This document shows, in pieces, positions 44,992 through 57,694 of a DNA stretch of 64,000 nt. Both the position numbers and the translations under genes were made by a program. A model generated the notes under the pieces. The model saw only the letters and a list, made by a program, of their open reading frames with translations, was not told the DNA's origin and searched no databases. Numbering within the stretch: the stretch's first letter is position 1; each line of letters begins with the position of its first letter. Location of the stretch: positions 3,658,001 through 3,722,000 of the forward strand of contig NC_079244.1 of assembly GCF_028009165.1 (NCBI RefSeq), given 5' to 3'. The DNA is from Akanthomyces muscarius (taxonomy: Eukaryota > Ascomycota > Sordariomycetes > Hypocreales > Cordycipitaceae).

Positions 44992-46596
44992 AACGCTACC
45001 GTTCGGTTCGTCTCTCGCAGTACGCCGTCTCAAAAGAGCCGAAAACTGCAGAGGCGACAAGTCTAGACTTCTATTCGAGAGCTTTCGTACACCGACAGCT
45101 GGCTGAACAGCAAAGTCCTGGACATGTTTTTTTTTGTTTTGCTGCTCATTGCCAGCTCACTTTGTCCTGTCTATGGATAAGTCAACGCATTGACGCGTCC
45201 ATTGGCAAATTTCTTTCTTTGACTGTTTCTACGTTTCTTTCTTTTCAATGTTGGGAAATTGTATTGCTGGGAATCGGCAGGGCTGTTTCTACTAGGACAA
45301 GCTTGCCCATACTTGGCTTTGCATGGCGTTTCCGGCTCGCCTGGGTACATGCGTTTATGCCTCTTTTTCTCTTCATTGTGCCCGCAAGTTTTCTTCCATC
45401 AAGTGAATTGCGTCGCATATCCATTTTATTTTACATCTCCCTTATTAGCACCAGGCCTCCCCGGACAAGGCATGACCAGTTTACGACATGCTGAAGAACA
45501 CACAGGAATGGGGAGCGTGCCTGGTCAAACGACCACATTATTTTCATGCATTTTTTCTCAGCAATAGCGCGCCCTGGTACTTGAGCAGCATCTCTCTACG
45601 GATTTTGATGGCTGCTTAATGGCGCGCTCTGCATATGACCGAATTCTTTTCATCGGAATGACTTTTGGATCAAGACACCCGTGAGCATACCATTCTGCGC
45701 GTTGAACGGAGTTGCAGATGTGTGTGGCTCACGTGGCTCTTCTTAACGACTACGAATTTTAAGACACCGGCGATGGATATACCCCGCGAAAGGCTGTGTG
45801 TGCCAAGTTGTGTTGAGCAAGGAAACGACGCGTGATTCTCTGCTCCTGTGCTGACGCTTTGATAGAGCGTATGCGTTTGTTAATCAAAACAGCGACAGCG
45901 AGAGCAGGGAAAAGAGTGATAAGAACCGCGTGGTTGGTGGTTGAGTGCAAAGGAAATGACAGAAGAAGGAAACACCCTTTCTCGATGATAGGAAAGGCAA
46001 GTACTCTTATATATATTGCTGAGGATGAGACAAGTAGTAGTGGTGGTGGGAAGAAAAGCAAGTGCTGCTAGCGACATTTCGGGAGTGTGTGTTATGAATT
46101 AGCAATACGAAGAGGAAATGATGCAAAATTGAAGCGTTTGCAACTACGATCAGGACATTAATATTGTGAATGCGAGTGATGCAAATTGTACTCGTCGAGC
46201 GAAAGAGTAACCAAGATGCCCATGCAACACTGCAGCTCATACAGTCGCTACCGAAAACCACAAGCGTGTCGTACTTCTTGATGCACACTTTTGTTGAATG
46301 CGTTTAAGAATTCATTATTTTCTGCAATCAAATTGGATCATATCAAATTGCTTTCGAAGAGGCAAGGGCAGATGCTTAGACATTGCGGCGCGAAGCTTCC
46401 GTGTTACATAATCACGGTGTATCCGTCACACACTTAGGTTGGGCTTCAGACCACTGACCTTCAACATCATTTTGATTCTACAACGCTTTCAACTAACAAC
46501 AAGCTCATTACGAAACGAACTACGCAACGATATCCGAAAATTCAGCGATCCACTCCTTTACCTTCCACATCAATCACATTCCAGATCTGTCGCGGG
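44992..46596. other. Intergenic region, no gene seen
   Basis: About 1.6 kb of AT-rich sequence between the gis2-like gene and the coiled-coil gene. Short frames on both strands have no recognisable content. It includes the gis2 3' UTR and the promoter of the next gene. Confidence 0.5.
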
Positions 46597-47636
46597 ATGA
46601 ACGGCGGGATGAATGGCATGAATGGCGCCAACATGGGTGGTGGCGTGCCCATGCCCACACCCGCCGGCCACCAGGCCGAGCTCAATTACATATACGGCAT
46701 GGTGGAGGAGCTCAGCAGACAGCTCGCCGAAAACAGAAGAGTCACAGAAGATATCGTCAGCGGCCTCGGCCGTGTCCGCAATCGCGCGCGGACACAAGGG
46801 CTCGACAACGACCAAGTCATTGACGCCGCGGCCGAGGAAATCAATCGTACGGCCCCCCTCCTCCGGTGCCATGGCCAAATTCCATACCAAAAAAATGAGG
46901 TAAAAGTCTAACTCGATATCTCGCAGGTCAAGACCAAAATATGGACGCCCTCCTCTCCGTCCTCTCCGAATCACTCGAAAAAGCCAAGCATTCGCGCGAC
47001 GCCAACGCGACGCTACTCACACTATTTGCCAATGCGCTGGCCACTATGCTCAAGCAATTCCACGAGTACAAGGCCAAGCACGTGACGGACGTGGCGTCGT
47101 GGCACCGCTCGTACCGGTCGCAACTCGACGAGGCGCGCCGCGAGAACAGTCGCCTCCGGGAGCAGATTGGGGAGATGCAGGCGCACGCGGCGACGGCCAA
47201 CGACTCGTTGCGGCGCTTCCGCCGCAGCTACGACGCCGACCGCGCGCGCTGGGAGGGCCGCGTCCAGGAGACGGCCCTCAAGCAGGAGGTACGCTTCTGG
47301 AAGCGCCTCGCGATGCCAGAGCTCGAGGACGACGACCCCTACTGGAGCGCCGACGACGACATCATCGACGGCGCGGAAAAGGAGCGTCTTGCGCACCTGG
47401 AGATGCGCGCCGCGCAGGAGCAGCGCATAGCGAGAGAGGATGGTGATGACGGGGACGGGCTGCCGCCACCGATGATGATGCATGCGCCCACGCCGCCGCA
47501 GCTCATCTCGCCCGCTGGTGGCTCGATGGGCGGGATCGCGATGCAGAGAGGGGGGGATGAGGGGGGCTTGCCGCTCCCGCCGCCACCGCCGAGACCGCTG
47601 AACGCGGCATCGAGCACTGGCTCGACAGGCTCGTAG
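46597..47636 (+). CDS. Coiled-coil protein of unknown function
   Basis: Two exons (46597-46846, 46927-47636) give 319 aa. The family is not recognised. It begins with a Met/Gly/Asn-rich stretch, then a helix-forming block (ELNYIYGMVEELSRQLAENR) and an ordered region containing NMDALLSVLSESLEKAKHSR and LLTLFANALATMLKQFHEYK. A strongly charged segment at about 135-190 (YRSQLDEARRENSRLREQIG) is a probable coiled coil. Then come an Asp-rich patch, a Glu/Arg helix and a Pro/Gly-rich tail with PPPPPPR. No membrane or catalytic motif is visible. The intron was placed by frame continuity (NRQDQNMDALL). Confidence 0.8.
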
Positions 47637-48050
47637 GAGAGTCCCGAGCGGTACGAAGAGATGCGCCCGGCGCGGGGACGTTGGGTTCTGGAGCGAATCT
47701 GAGTAAATTTCTTTCGGGCTTTGAGCCGCGGAACTGGCATTGCATATAGCGAAAAAATGAACATCTTGTGCTTGTATATATTTAGTCGGGTTCCCAGAGG
47801 GTCATTTTACGGGACAAGTGTTTTAATGGCATCACGAATGAGAAAAAAAGAACGTTGAGTGATGAATGAAAATGCTTCCAGATTGTTCTTGTTATAATGC
47901 CGATTGCAATTTGTTAATGCACCAATCTCAACTCCACAGCCAACTCCGCAACCCGCCCTCGACCTTTTCTGTTATACAAAGAATCATTACACAGCCACGA
48001 CCTTTCGGTAGCCCTCGTCATTCTGCAAATTATGACCCGCGTCCGCCCTC
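47637..48050. other. Convergent intergenic region
   Basis: About 410 bp with the 3' UTRs of the coiled-coil gene (+) and the UBR7 gene (-). No gene is seen. Confidence 0.6.
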
Positions 48051-49731
48051 TCAAAACCCTCCTTGTTCGCGGCGTGAATCACCATCCTGCCCCGATGCCG
48101 GCGCCGACGACGCCGCGCCCTCGCCCGCGTCCTTGATGGCCTGCTCGTCGCCGCGCAGCTTGGCAAAGTACGCCTTGATGTCCTCGGCACCAATCGCCTG
48201 GCCGCTGTCGGCAAACTGCTGGAAAAAGGGCTTGAGGCGCTCCTTGAGGTGGTTGTAGGCCATGACACCCTCGATGGCGCGCACGCGGTCCACGTTGCGC
48301 AGGGCGCTCTCGCCGCGCTCCAGCAGGCTGCCGCTGCCGGCCGTCGAACCGCCGCCGTTTTGGGATGCTGCGTCGCCGTGGTCCGACATGGGCGGCTCGT
48401 AGACTTCTTCCTCTTCGAGGAGCTGTGGAAAGGCGTTGAGCTTGGGGAAGCAGTCACTGCAGCGGCAGAACTTGTCGCGAAAGTCTTCCTTGAAAAAGAG
48501 CGAGAAGCGGCCCTTTGGCGCGGCACCCAGGTTCGGAAGCTTGCACCCGCTGGGAGAGGCGGCCGTCGTTGGTTCGCTGACAGCTGTGCTTGCTGGCTCA
48601 GAAGGTGCTTCGACTTCGGTTTTGACGCGTTTAGCATCGTCGTGTCCCTCGTCATCTTCTGCCTTGCGTTTGTTGCTGGTGGCCGCTGGGGCCGTATCTA
48701 CCGCTGTCGGCTCGAGGTGGATAGCAGGGAGGAAGCCAGAAGTACCGGCGTACTGCTGAATCCAAGGGTTCGACTCGACGCACTTGTAGCACAAGAAGCC
48801 GTCAAAGTCTTCCTCCTCAGGAAAGCCAGGAGGCATAGGCGGTTCCTCGTCCATGTCGTCTTCCACCGCACTGTCATCTGTCTTCGTTTCACCTTCCTTG
48901 CTTGTCTGTTTCTCGTCTTCGTTGACTTCAGAAATGACCGCAAGTCCATTGTCGTTCTCTTGCTTCTCGGGGGCTTTTTTCTTCGGCGTCATCGCTTCGT
49001 ACCACTTGGGCCCCATGCCTACTAGACAGCCCGGATGGTACCAATCCTCGCCACACCCGCCTGTTTCCTCGGTGCCTAGGCCCAGGCACTGAAACATGGT
49101 GCCCTTTTGCTCAAAAGGATCATAGTCGCAGTCGCAGGCACAGAAGCGATTGCGAAAGTTTTTATTGTACTTGTTGTTTACGTCGGGCTCCTGCGAGTGG
49201 ACATTGCCGCGCGTATTCGTTTCGTCGTTGATCTGCAGCACGCAAGGGCTCGTGCTGGGCACTCGCTTAGTGCCGCAGTCGCAGGTGAAGTTGCGCTTCT
49301 GGAAGATTTCGACGAGGGTGTGCTCGCCGTGGCACTGGACCGAGCAGGAGTAGCAAACACCGGCGGGGTTCCACGAATCGGTCTCGGTCGACGGCGCCGG
49401 GTTGCATGTCAGGCATGCGAAGACGCTCTGCTTTAGCGGGCCGAGCAGTCTGGTGCAGTTATCGATGCTCTGCTAAGGTTAGTGACAGTGGTTCGCGCGC
49501 GACTGTCCACAGGCGTTACGTACGAATGGAAGAGCCTCGCGCGCGTCAGCTTCGAGGAGTTCCTGACTGCGGATGAATCTTGAAAAGTTAGTGACAATGT
49601 CAAGAATGGGTGTGGGTGGTATTGGCGTACTCGGCAGCTGTCTGGGAGCTGTCAGACTGGTTCGAGAAGCTGTTGCTGCGCTTCGAGGTCTGCCCAGCAA
49701 GAGCCTCCTGCTCGTCGCCGTTGGAAGACAT
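48051..49731 (-). CDS. mlo2: UBR-box E3 ubiquitin ligase, UBR7/Mlo2 type
   Basis: Three exons (49731-49631, 49578-49524, 49469-48051) give 524 aa. The short first two exons were found by splicing: they supply AEFIRSQELLEADAREALPF ahead of SIDNCTRLLG. The UBR box (about 66-124) has VFACLTCNP, GVCYSCSVQCHGEHTLVEIF and NFTCDCGTKR, the Cys/His pattern that binds basic N-degrons. A PHD-like cluster follows at about 150-200 (NRFCACDCDY, MFQCLGLG, GCGEDWYHPGCLVGM). Further Cys pairs appear later (FLCYKCVESN, DKFCRCSDC). An acidic/basic linker (about 215-330) carries an NLS-like SNKRKAEDD. This order is that of UBR7 and S. pombe Mlo2. It is divergent from MCM2. Confidence 0.94.
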
Positions 49732-49779
49732 ATTGTGCAGTTTCTAAACGGCTGCGTATTTTGCCTCTCGGAAGAATAG

Positions 49780-49980
49780 ATGGAAGCCGGACAAAAAGTA
49801 CTTCAGCGGCTGATTTGGGATGATGCTATTTGCGAGAATGATCTGAAGCAGCTCCGGAGCCTGTCTGAGTACGAACCACTTTACGAGCAAGCCAAGCTGT
49901 TAGGTAAGCTGCCACGCGCGGCAGTATTATCGCGATTCCCGATATCAATCGCAAGAATTCAGCACAAAAAGAGCTACTAG
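49780..49980 (+). CDS. Possible small ORF or first exon, doubtful
   Basis: A 66-codon frame opens with a real ATG 49 bp from the UBR7 start codon. It reads like protein (VLQRLIWDDAICENDLKQ, SEYEPLYEQAKLL). A GTAAGC donor occurs near codon 42 (about 49903), so it could be the first exon of a short gene. It overlaps the UBR7 leader and no continuing exon is evident before MCM2. No family is recognised; chance ORF remains the main alternative. Confidence 0.2.
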   Translation: MEAGQKVLQRLIWDDAICENDLKQLRSLSEYEPLYEQAKLLGKLPRAAVLSRFPISIARIQHKKSY

Positions 49981-50066
49981 TAATGCAGATTCAATTTTTT
50001 GCTTTAGTTATCCGCTTATGATGTATTCGCCTCACAGTCTCGCGGCGCACTTAACCAAGTGTCGCA

Positions 50067-50115
50067 ACGCGTCGAGTCTGATTAGGCCTAGTGCCACTTA
50101 ACGCGTACAACGCGT
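50067..50115 (+). promoter_or_regulatory. Three MluI cell-cycle boxes upstream of MCM2
   Basis: ACGCGT occurs at 50067-50072, 50101-50106 and 50110-50115, about 177-225 bp before the MCM2 start codon. This palindrome is the MCB element bound by MBF (Mbp1/Res-Swi6) in yeasts, which drives G1/S transcription of replication genes. Function here is inferred from the motif cluster and its target gene. Confidence 0.7.
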
Positions 50116-50291
50116 TTTGAGACGTGCGACGCGAGGCTTGGGTGGGCGGCTTTGTGGGCTCCCTTTCAATCTCGGGCTTCCAGGCGCCAGACAGCTTGTG
50201 CAAGCCCCTCCCTCCGTCCTCTGGCCATTTTCGTTCTCGCAACTCATCTCCTCACCACCAAATTAAAACTGTTTGGTAGCACATACACACA

Positions 50292-52942
50292 ATGAGGTTT
50301 GTCGTAGTAGAGTGTACTCGCCCACAAACATTGCTAACTGTCTACTCTCCTATAGTTCTCCGCTCAGAGATAACCCTATGTCGGGCAACAGAGGGGCAGC
50401 CTCGCGCGGTGGTCGCAAGCGCTCGCGCACCGGTGGCGATGATGCTACTTCCTCTGTTGGCCCTGGCTCCAGCCCCATGCCATCGTCTCCCCCTGCGCCG
50501 TTTAGCATCGCTCACGGTGTCGAGGATGACGACGACATTGAAGAAGAAAACGAGATTCAAGACGACATTGACGACCTCGATGAGATGGCCGACGACGATG
50601 TCGATCTATTCCGCGAAGGATACGAGGCCGACTACAGAGATAGAGAAGGTGATCAGTACGAAACTGTTGATCTTGATGATGAGGGCGACTACGACGACAT
50701 GGACCTCGGTGCCCGACGCCGCCTCGAGGCACAGCTGAGCAGACGTGATCGCGAGGTTGCTCGCAGACAGCGCATCCCTGCTGCCTTCCTTCCTGGCGAT
50801 GATGACGATGGCGATATTGATCTCACTGCTCAGCCTCGCCGCAGACGCCATCACTACGACGAGGACCCCGACGAGGCCATGGACACCGACATTATGGAAG
50901 AGGAGCTTTCCCTCGAGGCTCTCGGCGACGTCAAGGCCGCAAACCTGACGGAATGGGTATCACAAGCTCACGTTCAGCGTACGATACGACGCGAATTCAA
51001 AGCTTTCCTCACCTCCTACACAGATGCATCTGGCTCCTCAGTTTACGGTAATCGCATTCGAACTCTCGGTGAGATCAATGCCGAGTCGCTGGAAGTTTCG
51101 TACGAACACCTCTCCGAGAGCAAGGCTATTCTTGCATACTTCTTGGCAAACGCTCCGTCCGAGATGCTCCAGCTCTTTGACGAGGTTGCCATGGACGTCG
51201 TTCTCCTGCATTACCCCGACTACGCGCGCATCCACTCGGAGATTCACGTACGCATCTTTGAACTGCCTGTTCACTATACCCTGCGTCAGCTCCGTCAATC
51301 TCATCTTAACTGCCTTGTCCGCGTCAGTGGTGTCGTTACTCGCCGCTCTGGCGTCTTCCCACAGCTGAAATACGTCAAGTTTGACTGCACAAAGTGCGGC
51401 ATTACCCTTGGACCGTTCCAGCAAGAATCCAACGTCGAAGTCAAGATTTCATACTGTCAAAACTGCCAGTCGCGAGGGCCATTTACGCTCAACTCGGAGA
51501 AGACTGTCTACCGCAATTACCAGAAGCTGACTCTCCAGGAATCCCCTGGTACTGTCCCTGCCGGTCGCTTGCCCCGTCAGCGAGAAGTTATTCTTCTGTG
51601 GGACCTGATTGACAAGGCGAAGCCTGGCGAGGAGATTGAGGTTACAGGCATCTACCGCAACAACTACGATGCTCAACTCAACAACAGAAACGGTTTCCCG
51701 GTGTTCGCTACAATTTTGGAAGCAAACAATGTCGTCAAGTCGCATGATCAACTGGCCGGCTTCCGTCTCACCGAAGAAGACGAGCAAGCTATCCGCAAGC
51801 TCTCCCGCGACCCCAACATTGTAGACAAGATTGTCAACTCCATTGCACCCAGCATCTACGGCCACACCGACGTGAAAACGGCAGTTGCTTTGTCACTCTT
51901 TGGCGGTGTTGCCAAGACTACCAAGGGCGCGCATCACATTCGAGGTGACATCAACGTCCTTCTTCTTGGTGATCCCGGTACTGCAAAATCTCAGGTCCTC
52001 AAGTATGCTGAGAAGACTGCACACCGAGCTGTGTTTGCTACCGGTCAGGGAGCCAGTGCTGTCGGTTTGACAGCAAGTGTGCGCCGCGACCCGCTGACGA
52101 GCGAATGGACTCTGGAGGGCGGTGCGCTCGTGCTCGCTGATCGCGGCACGTGTCTCATTGACGAGTTTGACAAGATGAATGACCAGGATCGCACGTCTAT
52201 CCACGAAGCCATGGAGCAGCAGACAATCTCCATCTCCAAGGCCGGTATCGTCACGACCCTCCAAGCTCGCTGCGGTATCATTGCTGCGGCCAACCCTATT
52301 GGCGGGCGCTACAACTCGACGATCCCCTTCTCCTCCAACGTGCAGCTTACAGAGCCCATTTTGTCCCGTTTCGACGTCCTCTGCGTCGTGCGCGACACTG
52401 TGGAGCCCGAGGAAGACGAGCGCCTGGCACGGTTCATCGTGGGCTCGCACAGCCGCAGCCACCCTCTCGCCGAGGACTCGACGCAGGACACGCGCGCGGC
52501 GGCCAGCGACGTGCAGGAAGAGGCAGACCGGGTCCGCAGAGACAATGAGATCCCGCAGGAGTTGCTGCGCAAGTATATTCTGTACGCGCGCGAGCGCTGC
52601 AGCCCCAAGCTGTACCACATGGACGAGGACAAGGTCGCACGTCTCTTTGCCGATATGCGACGAGAGTCGCTGGCGACTGGCGCCTACCCCATCACTGTTC
52701 GTCATCTGGAGGCCATTATCCGCACCAGCGAGGCGTTTTGCCGCATGCGCCTCTCAGAGTACTGCTCCGCGCAGGACATTGACCGCGCCATTGCGGTCAC
52801 TGTAGAGAGTTTCGTGGGCAGCCAAAAGGTCAGCTGCAAGAAGGCCTTGGCTCGCGCCTTTGCCAAGTACACGCTGGCTCGTCCCAACTCCCAGAAGAGG
52901 GGCGGCAACTCACAACGCCGACCTGCTGCCGTCATGGCGTAG
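50292..52942 (+). CDS. mcm2: MCM2 replicative helicase subunit
   Basis: Two exons give 863 aa: a 5-nt first coding exon (50292-50296, ATGAG) and 50356-52942. The 59-nt intron has a GTTTGT donor, a GCTAACTG branch point and a TATAG acceptor. The join yields MSSPLRDNPMSGNRG; otherwise the first in-frame ATG is eight codons later. The N-terminal 190 residues are very acidic with Arg patches, as in other Mcm2 proteins. A C4 zinc finger is formed by CTKC (about 345) and CQNC (about 368). The AAA+ core has Walker A GDPGTAKSQ (about 541), Walker B LIDEFDKMND (about 605) and the arginine finger in LSRFDV (about 672). Mcm2 is part of the Mcm2-7 hexamer licensed onto origins in G1 and is also a histone H3-H4 binder. 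Complete. Confidence 0.97.
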
Positions 52943-54322
52943 ATGATGATATATTCTTCTGTACAGACACTAGTCTATACTCTGTTTTGTGCCCTCTCTG
53001 TGAACATTTACGTGGAAGATAATCGCTGTTTTTGTGTTTGCCCGCGGGCGTTGGGCAGGTTATGTCTATTTGTATTTTTGGCTTCTCGGACTGCTTACTC
53101 GTTTTATGGTCTAGGGCCAGGGATTCGGTTATTTGATGTTTATGAGATAAAGTGGCACTATATAAGTTAATGATCTCGGGTATATTTCTTCTGTCCGCGT
53201 TTTATTTTATATTGCATGCAGATGGTGTGATTGTGTGCGTGGGGATGTACAAGGTTCGGCGAGGCTGCATCTGACTGGCCTGGCAATAACTTCCCCCTGG
53301 CCGCCTGGCAAGGATATGCGTTTCGACATTCTGGGTCTGGACTCCGCAATGGAAGCGCCTCGACGACAAAAGTTCCTTTTTGGTGCACTGATTTTTATTT
53401 TTGGCAGATGGTGGCAAACCTACCCGTCGCGGGGTATCACAACGGCTGTCATCGACTAGGGCCTGGCTTGGGCATCCGCGCCTGGCGGGCGCACAGCAGC
53501 TGTCGCCAGATATTTTTAGAACCGAATTCTCTCTCGACTTTCAGCCAGAAGGCCGATGTACGTGCTCAGCCTTGGGGAGGTGCTGTAATTTGGGTGCTGC
53601 CGAAAAGCCACAGTGCGCAAACGTGCAGCGGAAATATGCACTCTTCAAATTTGCTGAGCCAACAGACCAATGACACGCCGTCCCAACCACATGGAACATG
53701 CATTTATTGGCTTGGTCGCTGCACCTCGGGCACCATTTTAACATGGGCACGGGGCTCAATAATCTCACTCTCTCCGCCCTTTTGCAGCAGGCTTGCAGGG
53801 TAGTTTGCTCTTTGCCCTCCCGCCTTCATTTTATCGCTCCCATAAGGGATGTGCTGTCGAGGCTGGGGCTGAATGCCTTTGCAGTGGTGCCGAGCGATCT
53901 TCCCGTTCGTTCCCTTGATGTCCTTTTTTTTGGGGGGCAGTGGCAGCTCTTTCTAAATGCGGATATCCGTACTGCTATCTGATGAAAACCAGAGCGGGTG
54001 CCGCATGTTTTCTCCTTCGTTGGCCGGCTTCTTTGTTCGCCCAACGACGCCTCCCCCTCTTTGTCCCACACCGAAGTCATCCGCTTCCAGCCATCTTTCG
54101 AAAATAACAGTTCGGCAACACTGCATTTGCGGCTTTAACATGTCTTTTAATGTTTCAGTTCCTGTTTGCTCCTCTTAAACTTTACATGCCCCTCGATCCC
54201 CTAGCCGGCCGTGTTGTTGCTTAATTCGCTGCTACCACCGGCCAATTCCGTTTGCTCATTGCACTGGGCAGCGTCTGCACTTGTCATACATTACCTGGCG
54301 ATATTTGGTCCAGCAGATTGCA
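52943..54322. other. Intergenic region, no gene seen
   Basis: About 1.4 kb between MCM2 and the large membrane glycoprotein gene. Short frames have no recognisable product. Confidence 0.5.
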
Positions 54323-57276
54323 ATGTCGTCTCACCAACCCGAGCAGGACATCTCTCTCAGCAAGGACCAAGCCGCGCCATGGATTTCCCCGATGTCGTCG
54401 ATGGACTTTGACGAGCAGGGAGAGGCGTCGCAGCGCATGTCCTCCATCTCGTCTCATTTGGGCTATTCGCAGCTCAACCACGATAGTCAGCACCAGAATA
54501 CAGGGCATACGACTGAGCAGGGCGATGCTTCTGACAGCTCTACCCAGGACCAACGCAGCTCCAGTCGCTACAGTGCAACTTACGACAATCCGCTTCGCTT
54601 ATCTCACCAAAGCAGTCGATTCAAGATTCGCCGGGTGCCAGTCCCCGAAAGGGAAGTCTCTTTTACAAGCGAGTCATCGATACGCGACCTCATAACCACA
54701 GAATCGACGAGTCAGATGTCATCACCAGGCGACACATTGATAGGAGGATCCTCGCCTCCAAGAAGTTCCCGGTGGGGACGTCTATGGAGCAACGTCAGCA
54801 GTCTTCATCGCAAGAAGAGTAGCATCGATACTCTGACCATGGATATGCAACCAATATCTGGCACTGAATGCCATTCGATAATGGAAGAGGGGGGCTGCGA
54901 CGGCAACTCGACCGGAGCGTACTATCCCAAACAATGTTGCAGTAAGACGACGGGATTTAAGACCATTTCATTAATTACTAACTAGTTTTAAGGTGACGGT
55001 CCCGAACCTTGCTCCTCGAAAAAAGATATTCAATCACCGGCTTTCCATTGGCTTACCAAAGTCGTCATCTTCTTATCGCTGTACTCGACCGTCATGAGTG
55101 GGATTTGGCTATTCGTTGCTATCGTACAGCCAAGATGGGGTCGGCGTATCTCCTCCCGCATGGGAATGGGTCCATCCACAGCAACAGTGCTGACTGCGTT
55201 TCTCTCCAAAACGATTGAGCTATCTTTTGTAACGACCTTTATCACATTTCTGGGTCAGATCCTCAGTCGCAGGGCTATTTCGCAAGGGTCGCGAGGCACG
55301 ACGCTGGCAGAAATGTCGATGCGAAGCTGGGTCATCCAGCCTGGCTCCTTGGCGACGCATTCTGGCATGTTACGGTTTGCCGGCTTCAGCATTCTCGGCA
55401 TACTCTCGCTGCTTGCCACACTGGTCGCGGCATTTTACACGACGGCTTCGGATGCCATGGTGGCGCCGAAACTCAAGTACGGCCGTTGGGAACACAAGCC
55501 CATGTCGGGCTACGTCCGCTCGTCGTACGCCAATTCCGACTATGTGAAATTATTGTGCCCGGACATACTAGAGCCCGAGGTTGGCGGCAATGACAACACT
55601 ATCGCGTGCACGGCGGTGATAATTTCGGGCGAATCGTACCGGAATCTGCAGAATTTTATGGGCATCTGGAACACTATTAACACTAACGGGACCACACTGA
55701 TCCACGATGTGAAAGACAGGCCGGCTGGAGTAGCATCTCTCAACGGCAACACGACACTCTACGGTTCCTGGATCGAGACAGAACACAGCGACGTCGCGGC
55801 GCATTTCGAGAAGACGGGGCGCATCATCAACAACGTCACCCTGGCCATGCCACATCCTGGGGTTGCAGCTGCTGCAACTTCGCCTCTAAACGGAATCTTG
55901 CAGCCAGAGGACCTCTCAGGCTTGGGAGAGTACGCCGTAAAGGCTGGTGTTGTGTCTCCAGCAGTCAATGTCTTGTGCGTCAATATGGCGCAGGATGAGC
56001 TTAAGCCACTGGTCTACACTGAGTGGCCGAATGCAAAGACCAATTGGACCGGCGTAGGACTCCAGAAACAAGGATGGCAGAATTGGACAGATGAAGTGCC
56101 TAAGCATCCCGACAGCCGTGGAAACGACAATTATTTTAACAGGACAGTCGTGGATGACATTTTCCGCTGGGGGCCCACGTATCAAAGAAGACCGCCAGTC
56201 TTCCAATTGGTGAGGCGCAAGTACACTTCTAAGCAAGATTTCACTACTAAAGCGCATCACAGTTTCCCGCCGATTACAACACCGTGGTGAATTCCACGGT
56301 AATAGGTTCTGATGCAATTTACATCATGGGCAAACACCCCCAGTCTCAAAACTACACAATGTGTGAGCTTCGGTCATGGGTGTCCCCAAACTGTTCGACG
56401 CAGTTCAATATCTCTGGCATTAGCGGGAGCAAGATGGCGGCTCACTGCGAAGATCCCGACGATGTCGACAGCTATTGGCGCTCTTTTCCGGGTCCCCAAG
56501 AATGGGCTTTACCCTCTAACGATTGGAAGGTAAGTTAGATCATCGATTTGCTTACTTTTGCAAGCCCTACAAAACTAACTTGGCGAACACAGTGGCTGGC
56601 CGATCAGTGGCGTTTAGCGACCGACCTCAACGGAGGCGAGCGCAACAACAATGCCTCCAACGCGCGCATCCTCACGCAGCTCATTCTCCTGAAGCCTGAA
56701 CTGCTGTCGTATCAGCCTTCCATGGCTGAAGCTCTAGCCGTGTTTGCCAGCTCGATGCTTACTCTAGGCGCCGTGGGCACGCCGTTCCGCCACTACTGGG
56801 AATACGAAAAGCCGCGCAACATTCTGGGGGAGCCCGGGATCGTGCACCAGTTCAACGCCTCCGTCATCACGCAGCAGTACACGTCGGGCCATGTGTACAA
56901 CTGGCAGGGGATCTTTTACGTCATCCTGGCTCTCATGTTTGCCCTTAATGTCGTGTGCTGCGCCTACATCTTCTTGCACGCCAAGCTTGTGACGGACTAC
57001 ACGGAGGCGCATAACTTGTTTGCGCTGGCGCTCAACAGCTCGCCCAATGAGCGGCTCAGGGGTACCTGCGGAGGAGGGCCTCAGGAACGAGATCTGGCCG
57101 TGCCGTGGCGTGTGGGCTACTCCTCGGGCGCAAACCACTACTTTATCGAGCAGACTGGTGGAGGACCGTGGGAGAGAACTGTGGATGCGAAGACGGCCAC
57201 TTCGAAGGCGGCCAACGGCGACGGGTTTGCGGGGGAGAGCTACGATAGGTTGCGCAACGGCCGACCATGGTTATAA
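54323..57276 (+). CDS. Large fungal membrane glycoprotein, function unknown
   Basis: Four exons (54323-54941, 54993-56209, 56263-56529, 56593-57276) give 928 aa. The cytosolic N-terminus (about 1-228) is Ser/Gln-rich. Three hydrophobic helices follow: about 230-250 (VVIFLSLYSTVMSGIWLFVA), then VLTAFLSKTIELSFVTTFIT and FSILGILSLLATLVAAFY. A large loop of more than 450 residues comes next, with many NxS/T sequons (NTT, NVT, NWT, NRT, NST, NYT, NCS, NIS, NAS) and scattered cysteines, so it is probably extracellular or lumenal. A fourth helix (about 807-832, FYVILALMFALNVVCCAYIF) returns to a short cytosolic tail with RLRGTCGGGPQERDLAVPW. No enzyme motif is seen. The layout fits a Pezizomycotina-specific membrane family. 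Confidence 0.85.
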
Positions 57277-57694
57277 GTTGATTCAGCCCATGTGTTAATT
57301 GTGAGATTGGTAGTTGCGTTGGTGACGGCCCAACTGTATTCGTATGTTTTTTGTGCTCTTTTATTTTATTCTACGGATTGGTCTTTCAATCTGATTACCA
57401 TCCACACATTACGACTGATAAGTTAAAATGATGCTACTGTTACGACCTGAACAAGGGGGTATCGGCATCGGCATTCAATTGATTTATAATTGGAGTGGAG
57501 AGTTGAGCGAGTTGCGGCGCTAATAAAGCTTCGCGGTGAAGTTCACGTCGGCGTTAAAACTCAGGGCCAAGGTTGAAGTTGATGGACTTAAAAGTCAAGC
57601 TGTTTTCGCTACATAACTTGATCAAAGCGGCAATCTGATAAGACATTCAATTTTCTATAAAACACGTTCCGTTGCAAACAACCAGTGTACAACC
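57277..57694. other. Intergenic region
   Basis: About 420 bp, AT-rich, holding a 3' UTR and the promoter of the Rid-family gene. No gene is seen. Confidence 0.6.

Larger units (their letters stand above)
49732..50291. promoter_or_regulatory. Divergent promoter region of UBR7 and MCM2 genes
   Basis: 560 bp between the two start codons. A small open frame (49780-49980) lies inside and is listed separately. The MCM2-proximal half carries the MCB cluster. Confidence 0.6.

Noticed and set aside
48249..49025. 258-codon plus-strand frame with hydrophobic stretches antisense to UBR7
   Set aside because: Hydrophobicity arises from the complement of the Asp/Glu/Lys-rich linker; the minus strand has clear Cys/His domains.
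51893..52705. 270-codon minus-strand frame inside MCM2
   Set aside because: Antisense shadow of the conserved AAA+ region.
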